DNA from: Pyralis farinalis
Lineage: Eukaryota; Arthropoda; Insecta; Lepidoptera; Pyralidae
Direction of reading: 5' to 3'
Assembly: GCA_947507595.1 (NCBI GenBank)
Contig: OX382266.1
Span: forward strand, 10,540,001-10,604,000
Length of the DNA: 64,000 nucleotides
Shown: one piece after another, positions 56,445 through 64,000 of the stretch
Layout: every line of letters begins with the position of its first letter
How positions within the stretch are numbered: the stretch's first letter is position 1
Translations under genes and position numbers: made by a program
The notes under the pieces: model-generated
The model's database searches: none
What the model saw: only the letters and a program-made list of their open reading frames with translations
Told to the model about the DNA's origin: nothing

Positions 56445-56879
56445 CTGTAAACTAAAACGATAAAAAATCATATTAAAAACCAGACATTTTAATTGTAAAT
56501 CTCCAGGCACGATACCAAGTTTTAAAACTCGTAGTCTGGATTGTGCGTTGATATTTGATATACCTTAGTCTCCTTTTATATTGCATCTTCACCATAACTA
56601 CGAGTATCTATCGAATTAGCACCGGAATTAGAAATATTCGATTGAACCACCCAATATTTCTAGTTCTTGGATCCTGTGTTCTGATTGAGTACAGCTGCAG
56701 GGTTGACACTGAATAGGCATGTTATTAACGTATGGGAGAGATCGCAGGATGTCATTGGGGTTTCTATGATTACTCCAAAGCGACTTGTAGCGAATTGTAT
56801 CGACCAGCCGACATTAATGCGTAACTTATGCTGTGCTACTACCCTAATGACATAGCTTGAACCCGATTGCGTGGTAGAG

Positions 56880-57228
56880 TCTACCATAGCAGTGATAACC
56901 CAGTGGATAAAGAACCAACTATTAACCGATCGGTCCGGGTTCGAATCTTGGTATATACAACTAAATTTGTGTTTTCGGGTGTATGTTATCACTTGCCCGG
57001 CGGTAAAGGAAAACATCGTGAGGAAATCCGCACGTTTAAGACATTATATTTCGAAAGTAGAGTTACCTAACCTAAGGAAACTGAATTCCCTCTGGGTTAT
57101 GGAGGTATGATGGCCGTCGTTCCACGTCAAAACCACTGTCTTCGCCAAATCCTTAGGCTTAGGTAGCGGACTCCGCTAAACCTAATGGATTGGGAAACGG
57201 GATAATGCTAAGAAGAATGAGGTAAAGG
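56880..57228 (+). mobile_element. tRNA-derived SINE (family B)
   Basis: The head has an A-box-like GTGATAACCCAGTGGATAAA and a B box GGTTCGAATCT (56938-56948). The body has TATCACTTGCCCGGCGGTAA and AAAACATCGTGAGGAAATCC, ending GGAAACGGGATAATGCTAAG. It lies upstream of the first visible mannosidase exon, probably in an intron. Confidence 0.75.
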
Positions 57229-58674
57229 TCCACAATTTGAGTGTCTTATTTAATTAACAGAATGCTGACTGTTTGGCATAGAGTAAAATAGATAATGACA
57301 TATTATACCTAATATTTGCCACGCAAAACAAGGTCATGTTACAGATCACCCATCGTTTTACCTCATAGGAACTCGTATGTGCAGTGTGTTATGTACCGTA
57401 AATAATTATGTAATTATAGGTAATAATAATTACAAAGTCGTTACATATCTACCTAAACTATCTAAAAATAATAAAAAAAAACGGGTTGCACTCCGGGAGT
57501 GCCGGCAGAAGTGAAAACTTGAACATTAACGTTGTGCTTTTTTGAATATTTTGGAATGGTTAGGGAATAATTTCGCACAAATTGCTTTATTTATCAGTAT
57601 AAAAGTACTATCATGTATGTGGTAAAATACAATATTCATTTATTGCGCTTTCGTACACAAACATGACAATTTATATTACATTAAAAATTTAACACTTCAG
57701 AACTATTACAATTATTTTACATTAAAAAGTTTATCTCTCAGAAAAATCAACTTTCATCCATAATTTCAACGAATCTTTCACCATCATCATTACCAACATC
57801 ATCATCGTCAATATCTAAAACTCAAACACACACGCACATTCGCGCAAGCGCCCTGCGTCGCTTAAAACAAACAGCGATGTTGATAAACTACTTTGAACGA
57901 AATGCGTAAACGCCAAGAAATTCATGGCGTTTACAACGTTTTGGTCGCGAGAAAATAATGCCCTACGAACGATCTAGCGCTTCATGTTTTAATTGTTTAA
58001 TTAGAGGTAACTAATGTTTTAGCGCTGCAGCGAACTTAAGTTCTAATCTCACCAAAATCTTACGGTCAGGGTCACGTGTCCTGACGCGCGTTTAACATTT
58101 TTTAGTCATCCCAAAAAGTGCACAACGCCGCTAAAGAAATTTTCACTTTAAAATAACTTTATTTTTTAACTTTACTTTATTTTTTAAAATAAATTTATCA
58201 CAAATTTTTGAGTACCTATACATTATTTGTACTTGAAGTCTCCCTTTAGGCATAAAACTGTCTGTATTCGGAGGCTTTCGCTCCTCCAAAACTATACTAT
58301 TATTATTTTTATATAATTAATGCGTGTGTGTGTGTGTTTTTGTGGTGTATCGAGAATAAATCTAGATAAACCAAATCCATCTATGTTCATTCTATGGCTG
58401 GGGCACGGATTTCCAGTTAATTGAAAAGATGGACGCATTCTGCTTATTTGCAAATTGGCAGAGATTTTTTTTTTGACACCATCACCACGCTTACTAGCAT
58501 ATTGGTAGAGTTTTTTGGATCGCATAATACCAGTGAATGGATTTAACATTGATCATCAATTCATAGCAGCCGAGCATGACGCATGGCAGGATAGGACAGC
58601 ATGACGACTAAACGTAACTGCACTGTATTGCTAAATATAATACATGTCAAAAGAGTAGATAGACATATTGGCAT
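57229..58674. other. AT-rich DNA with a short hairpin and a (GT)n run
   Basis: GTAAACGCCA/TGGCGTTTAC (57906-57934) is a perfect 10-bp hairpin. A (GT)n microsatellite lies near 58322-58337. No coding evidence. Confidence 0.4.
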
Positions 58675-58782
58675 TAGGTTAGACAGTCGTTTGGAAGCGA
58701 GTGAGGTGTGTAAGTCATGTGGTGCCCGGTTCTGTCTACCTACCCCACAATGGGCTTTGCATGAAGATATAGACAGATAGAA
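58675..58782 (+). mobile_element. RTE LINE 3' end fragment
   Basis: AGCGAGTGAGGTGTGTAAGT, GTGCCCGGTTCTGTCTACCT and GGGCTTTGCATGAAGATATA. An overlapping minus-strand ORF is an artefact. Confidence 0.7.
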
Positions 58783-59385
58783 GTCAGTCGCTATGGCCAA
58801 CTCAGATCTGCATCGTGAGATAAGCTCGATTGAAGTTTGATACCATGTTATTGTATTATCAGAACTTTACTCAACTGTTTTATAATGAATGAACAACCAT
58901 AATAAGGGTTTAGTTTCATAGATTTCATTACATATAATTGCATACAGGTGAACGCAATAAAAGCGTGTCAAAAGCAATTCGCCTTCTGCAATAACTTAAA
59001 TTTCGTTTTATAAAGTGTCATAAACCATACCTAGTGCATAAAACTCCAATAAAGGCGAGTGTATACTAAAGTTTATGGGGCAGGTCTAAAAGCGGCGGCG
59101 CAGCCATCGTCGCTTGGCCGGCACACGGGGACGTTTAAAACATTTGCGGGTGTACACCCTTTATTTATTAACAAGCTATCCCGGCTATGTTTGCATGTTT
59201 TATGACAGCTATCAGTTTACATAAAGGGGGAAAATATTACTTCGTGCGAGTACTTCTATAATAAATATGTCACATTAAAACAGAGTTATGGAGAACAGTG
59301 TATATGAAAATATCAACCTATAATAATCCCGCCACTGGAATTTTATTTATACTATGTTACGTAGAGTGCCAAACGTGTCTGGTTT

Positions 59386-59520
59386 AAGAGAGGTAGGGCG
59401 CATCAAAGCAGCGCGACAGAGAAAGTACTGCCAACTCACAGAAACCGCGCCAAATAATAACACCCTGGAGGGTTGTGCATAGGCTACGGTACTTTACAAA
59501 AGGAGGGTCGTATACATGGG
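59386..59520 (+). mobile_element. SINE family A fragment, internally deleted
   Basis: GAGAGGTAGGGCGCATCAAA, AACACCCTGGAGGGTTGTG, then directly CATAGGCTACGGTACTTTAC; the middle of the body is missing. Confidence 0.65.
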
Positions 59521-60185
59521 AACTTTGTACAAAAAACAAACATACAGCTTTTTTGAAATGGCTGCAGTTGCCTAATAAGCGTTTGCATAACAATAATTAT
59601 TATTGGTTCGTTGCCGCACTCTATTGTACCCTCACTCTGACGGAATACCACCTCTGGAGCTTCCAAGTACTTGCATTAGTAAGGTCGTCGAGAAGACGTC
59701 AATCGTCCAAGGGATTGTTTGTTGTACATACAGCTTTATAGAAAGTATATTTTACACTCATAAAGTAACAGAATATGGTCTGCAAAGGCGAGCTTGTACC
59801 TACGGAGTCTCTCTTCCAGCCAACTATTGCTTCTGAATGAAGTACCTAATGAATAACAGCAGTAAATAAAAAGGTTATGTAAAAGGTAATATAAAACAAA
59901 TATTATATTTACAAAGAAAGAAGAGAAAAAAATACATTTCAAAGTATACACAAGTCGATATTTATACGTAAATATCTACACACACAAAATGTATAGATAC
60001 AAATGTTACTATCTATCTATATGTCAAGTTATACCTTGCAAGAATAATAATAAGAATGAAATGTTTACTAGCTGGTGAATTGAATGTTAAAGGAACCTAT
60101 AGTCAAAAAGCTAAAGTCGGTGCACTTACAGGTTGGGTTACGGGTCTTCTATCAACAGAAGGGGCAAAGAGTAGACTTTGCTTTT

Positions 60186-60458
60186 ACAAACAACGTCGGG
60201 AAGCATATACGCATACGGCCAATCTGATGTAAAGTGGTCACCATAGCCTATAAACGCTTGTAATACAAAAAATATTGAAGATGCGTTGTCTTCTCACCCC
60301 TGCAGCTAAACGCATCAACACCTTATGAGCAAACTGGTAACAGCACTCACTCGCAGAAACACAATAATCCTCCAGGATTTTGTTATTTGGCTGCGGTTTT
60401 GTTTGAGGGGGAAATACTTCCCACAGTCACGATGTTTTGATACGACCTACCTCTTAAA
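60186..60458 (-). mobile_element. SINE family A, minus strand
   Basis: The plus strand reads ACAACGTCGGGAAGCATATA, CGGCCAATCTGATGTAAAGT, TGGCTGCGGTTTTGTTTGAG and CGACCTACCTCTTA, the reverse complement of tail through 5' body. Confidence 0.7.
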
Positions 60459-60525
60459 TTAAATATTAAATTGAGATGCTTCTTTACGGGTTGGTTATTT
60501 CCCTGCAAAATATGGTTCTCTTTTT

Positions 60526-60916
60526 AGGGTTCCGTACCCAAAGGGTAAAACGGAACCCTATTAATGAGACTCCGCTGTCCGTCCCTCTGTGACCAGGCTG
60601 TATCTCACGAACCGTGATAGATAGACAGTTGAAATTTTCACAGATGATGTATTTCTGTTGCCGCTATAACAACAAATACTAAAAAATAGAATAACATAAA
60701 TATTTAAGAGGGCTCCCATACAACAAACGTGATTTTTTTCCTCGATATTGATAACGGCAACAGGTAGACGCTTGAAATATTCACAGAATATTTAGTTATA
60801 TATCCACTTTAAAAATAAATAATTCAATTAAAATAAAACAAATATTTAAGGGTGGCTCTCATACAAGAAACGTAATTTTTTTTTTGCCGTTTTTATAGAT
60901 AATGGTACGGAACCCT
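60526..60916. mobile_element. MITE-like repeat with GGTACGGAACCCT ends
   Basis: Left AGGGTTCCGTACC (60526-60538) is the exact inverse of right GGTACGGAACCCT (60904-60916). The internal block (GGCTCCCATACAACAAACGT and GGCTCTCATACAAGAAACGT) is tandemly duplicated, so the copy holds about one and a half units. Confidence 0.65.
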
Positions 60917-61244
60917 TCGTGTGGGAGTCCGACTCGCACTTGGGCGGTTTTTTTTATTACGTCTATGGTTCTCTTAACTAATGGAAGTAAAATTACTCGG
61001 CAATAGGCAGACACCAGTCTTTGGTGCTTAATCTGTGTGTGTTTCATTGTCATTGAACTTGTGATATAATATTTATTCTAACATATAATACCGGCGATAA
61101 ATCAGTGAGTGAGTCAGTGTCATAGAATAAATTAAGCTACTCGTAACATGTCAGAACTTTCAGCGAACAGGATAAATGTTTCGACGGGCTTTGTACAGTA
61201 ATGTTAATTTGCGTCTTTATACCTTATAAATATTTTACTGCTAC

Positions 61245-61305
61245 AAATACATCCCTTGCGGAGTGGGCAGACAGAATCGAGCGTCATATGACTCTGAATG
61301 ACTCA
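61245..61305 (-). mobile_element. RTE LINE 3' end fragment
   Basis: The plus strand reads ACATCCCTTGCGGAGTGGGC and AGACAGAATCGAGCGTCATA, the reverse complement of the RTE 3' region, lying just outside the Tc1 left end. Confidence 0.55.
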
Positions 61306-61440
61306 CGAATCAGTAGAGCTTGAAGGTAACATTTGTAATCCTTATATACTAGTCAAAACAAAATAAGGGCCACTTGTTTATTTTGACGTCAGAAGCGATA
61401 ATTTATTTTTTATGCATTCTCAAGTAGCTGGTGGTTTATC

Positions 61441-62298
61441 GTGGTGTTACCTAAAGTTACAAGTAAGTGTAAAGTTTACAAACACTTTTTGAGTACTCCA
61501 CCTGCATATTTTTTTAAAGTGGGTAGATTTAGACTGTTATATAAGGACTGTGAGGTATTAACCATTCGACAGCTACATATACTAAACACTGTACTCAAAA
61601 AACACGCAGACATAAAATTTGATCCTACACTTACGCTTGTCCGACAATCTCATAACATCTGTAAGCAAAAAATAGGATTCCGGACATCATTTGCCCAGAG
61701 ATTTTATTGTTTTTTAGGTCCCTATCTATACAATAAAGTAAACAAACAAATAAAGATATTTAATTTAAATAAATTTGATTGCAAAATAAGGATTATAAAC
61801 TGGCTCCTCACCTTGTCATATGAAGATACAGAAAATGTTTTAACGATATTAAAATAGAACAAAAGTTAAAGTTGAACACATGTATATATATCTCAAATAA
61901 TGTAAATCGCACGCTTCAATTGTATAACTATTTCAATAAAAACCATATACTTTGTTAACAAATTCATACAAAGTATAGAATCAGACACGTAAGTAACACA
62001 CACCCCAATCATACACGTCTCTCAATCACATATATACAATTTGAAATATTTGTACTGTTAACGTACCTTACAACTCTACTCTATTCTTTGATTTCCTATC
62101 GCTGCAATGTTATGTCAGATCCTCGGAGAGAGCCTGGAGCTCTGTAGTACAGGTTTTACACCTAGTTCGGACTCCAGACTCTCACAAGGAACGTTTAACT
62201 AATATATAAGATTCTTACCGCAACAATTTATATACCTACATATGTAAGATAACCTTGTGAGTAGTAAATAAAAAATCCTTATTATTATTATTATTATT
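61441..62298 (+). mobile_element. CR1/Jockey-superfamily LINE 3' fragment inside the Tc1 element
   Basis: ORF 61441-61857 ends with GPYLYNKVNKQIKIFN and CKIRIINWLL, matching the C-terminal pattern (G-P-x-L-Y/W-N...I...F...L..WL) of CR1/Jockey LINE ORF2 proteins. About 430 bases of 3' UTR follow, ending in a (TTA)n microsatellite at 62277-62297, typical of LINE 3' termini. Being bracketed by Tc1 sequence it is probably younger than the Tc1 copy, unless it was captured during transposition. Confidence 0.6.
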
Positions 62299-62430
62299 TT
62301 GATATATTCTTGTAACCACTTGATTCTACCCGATTTTAAGACGGATTTTAAACTCATTCAAAGTGAAGATCTGTCAAGAACAGTTTAAGTTTTGTTCAAC
62401 TAGTGGCTGAATTAACATTTTGAGAACGTT

Positions 62431-63407
62431 ATGCCGAGGATTCGACGACATATGGACTTACCAACCGTAACCAGGGCCGTAACATTACTTCAAGAAGGCC
62501 ATTCGCACCGTTCCGTGGCGTTGCAGCTGGGTTTTTCTCGACGAGCGATTCAAAATGTGTGGAATCTCTTTCAAGAGACTGGGAGACTAAACGTTTGACT
62601 GCCCGTAGAGAACGCTTCATCACAGCCCGCTCCTTACAAAACCGATTGCGGCAGGCGACGGGTACACGTGTGAGTGATCAAACCATTAGGAATCGGTTAC
62701 ATGAGGACCAGCAGTTCTCCAGGAGACGCGTAGTACGGATCCCATTGACAGGTGCTCATCGTGCAAACCGATTGCTGTTCGCAAGGCAACATCTGGCCTG
62801 GGATATGAGGGATTGGAGCACAGTATTATTCACAGATGAGTGCAAAGTAAAATTTTTCAGTGATGACCGTCGCATTAGGGTGTGGAGGCGTGAAGGTGAG
62901 CGATTTTCAGATGCATGCATTCATGAAAGTGACAGATTTGGGGGCCCTAATGTTATGGTGTGGGGAGGAATCTCTATGTCAGGCAGAACCGAGCTGGTAA
63001 TTCTCAATGAAGGCACAATTACAGCTCAACGTTATATCGAGGAGGTCATAGGACCCCATGTGGTTCCATTTGCACAGAGAATCGGTGCAAGATTCCATCT
63101 AATGCACGATAATGCTCGCGCTCATACAGCTAGAGCCACCAGAGAAGTCCTTGAGCAGGCTGGTATACAGGTGTTGCCCTGGCCTGCAAACAGTCCGGAC
63201 CTAAATCCCATCGAACAATTGAGGGATTTACTGAAACGCAGTGTTCGAAGCACAAACCAACCCGTGCACAATGAAACACAGCTAATCAACGTGCTGAAAT
63301 CAAGCTGGAAACAAATTCCTCAAGAAACAGTGGTACACCTTGTGGAGAGCGTACCTTCCAGGCTTCAAGACTGCATTCGAAAACGAGGAGGGCACACCAG
63401 ATATTGA
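62431..63407 (+). pseudogene. Tc1-like DD34E transposase, frameshifted
   Basis: The N-terminal part (62431-62598) reads MPRIRRHMDL, then a helix-turn-helix region AVTLLQEGHSHRSVALQLGF and AIQNVWNLFQETGRL before a TGA. The rest continues in another frame (ORF 62559-63407). It contains the DDE acids Asp93 (FTDECKV), Asp184 (MHDNARAHTAR) and Glu219 (DLNPIEQL), with exactly 34 residues between the last two: the Tc1 DD34E signature. The linker that usually follows ETG is shortened, so a small deletion plus frameshift near 62590 separates DNA-binding and catalytic parts. All catalytic acids are intact, so the inactivation looks recent. The stop is TGA at 63405-63407. Confidence 0.85.
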
Positions 63408-63899
63408 AGAACGTCTAAAAGCAACCAACATCTTTTTTTTTTTCAACCGATTATTTTGGTGTCTTTTTTTGCAATAATGTTCATTTTTAGAAAAAGTTGT
63501 ATCAAAAGATTTTTTTAATTGTTTCTGTCATTATTTTATGCTCTTTAAATAAAAATTAAACAATTTATCCAATCTAATCATTAATCAACCTTTGAATCGC
63601 ATTAATTCATGAGAACACTGAAAAAACATGTTGGCCCTTATTTAGTTTTGACTAGTATACATGTAAATAGAACAAGTTATCTTGTTGGTACAGATTTTTT
63701 ATGTACGCAGTACTATACTAGTATACAAGGAAAATCTATTCACTATTAGCATATATTGTCCTAGTTATTTTTAAATTTTTGCTATTTGAATAATGCATTA
63801 AACTTATCTGCCTGCATGGCGATCGTATTATTAGGTGATTCATGTATTGGTCGGGAGGACGATAGATTTTGTAAAGGAACTTCTATAAAGCATGCTTCA

Positions 63900-64000
63900 T
63901 TGTGTTGAACAAGTAGAAATACTGTAGGAGGAAAAAAGACGAAACAAATAAAAAATGCGAAACTGGAAGGATGTAGGAACCGAAGGCGACTAAAACTCAC
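63900..64000 (+). mobile_element. RTE LINE 3' portion, running off the window
   Basis: ACGAAACAAATAAAAAATGC and GAAACTGGAAGGATGTAGGA encode ETKQIKNAKLEGCRNR, matching TKQIYNAKVEGCRSR of the copy at 50509. Confidence 0.6.

Larger units (their letters stand above)
61349..63655 (+). mobile_element. Tc1-family DNA transposon with nested LINE fragment
   Basis: Terminal inverted repeats CTAGTCAAAACAAAATAAGG (left) and the reverse complement of CTAGTCAAAACTAAATAAGG (right) continue into GGCCA, about 26 bp in all. Both ends are flanked by TA (61347-61348 and 63656-63657), the Tc1/mariner target duplication. The transposase occupies the right part. The 2.3-kb length is well above the usual 1.3-1.7 kb because about 0.9 kb of LINE-derived DNA (roughly 61400-62300) lies between the left TIR and the gene. 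Confidence 0.85.

Noticed and set aside
59101..59160. GC-rich patch as a 5' mannosidase exon
   Set aside because: No frame gives GH47 sequence and no splice sites flank it.
1..64000. CRISPR array or bacterial-type operon
   Set aside because: No regularly spaced direct repeats, and the genes present are eukaryotic with introns.

Overview
This looks like a lepidopteran (moth or butterfly) nuclear genome window: AT-rich, intron-containing, and dominated by decayed transposable elements. The repeat types are ones I associate with Lepidoptera: tRNA-headed SINEs with a TATAAAAAA-type tail, RTE-clade LINE ends, small Helitrons ending in a hairpin plus CTAGT, mariner and Tc1 copies, and a Crypton-like tyrosine recombinase. 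I see no bacterial operon, CRISPR array, rRNA gene or free-standing tRNA gene.

The one host gene I can identify firmly is on the minus strand. Six exons between 44477 and 56444 encode the C-terminal half (about 295 residues) of a class I (GH47) mannosyl-oligosaccharide alpha-1,2-mannosidase, closest in my judgement to Golgi alpha-mannosidase IA. All splice junctions agree in phase, and the catalytic-domain motifs LGDSFYEY, LRPET and FNTEAHP are present. The 5' exons are not in the window and presumably lie beyond 64000. Its introns hold RTE, SINE, TIR-element and inverted-repeat debris. About 8 kb just downstream of its stop codon (roughly 36.6-44.5 kb) is strikingly poor in recognisable transposons.

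Layout. 1-9 kb: AT-rich sequence with a CR1/Jockey-like LINE fragment, a Harbinger-like element, short perfect hairpins and SINE pieces. 9.6-12.7 kb: a 300-bp MITE, a near full-length SINE, a 172-bp inverted repeat with a 246-bp loop, and a 5'-truncated LINE whose 3' tail resembles the SINE tail. 13-16 kb: an isolated exon-like segment and an intron-bearing tyrosine recombinase gene broken by two small frameshifts and a C-terminal insertion. 16.6-17.4 kb: a Helitron inserted exactly between A and T inside an older SINE. 20-27 kb: MITEs, SINEs, a dead mariner and the 5' half of an RTE LINE. 30-36 kb: a second Helitron, two CR1/Jockey-like LINE remnants, a head-to-head SINE palindrome and an R1-like RNase H/zinc-knuckle ORF with an internal deletion. 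36.6-56.4 kb: the mannosidase gene and its flank. 56-64 kb: more SINEs, a MITE and a Tc1-family element carrying a nested LINE fragment.

Nothing here amounts to a clear new multi-gene system. The most interesting items are the intron-containing tyrosine recombinase, the long inverted repeat fused to a LINE, the SINE/LINE tail sharing, and the nested insertions that give a relative chronology.
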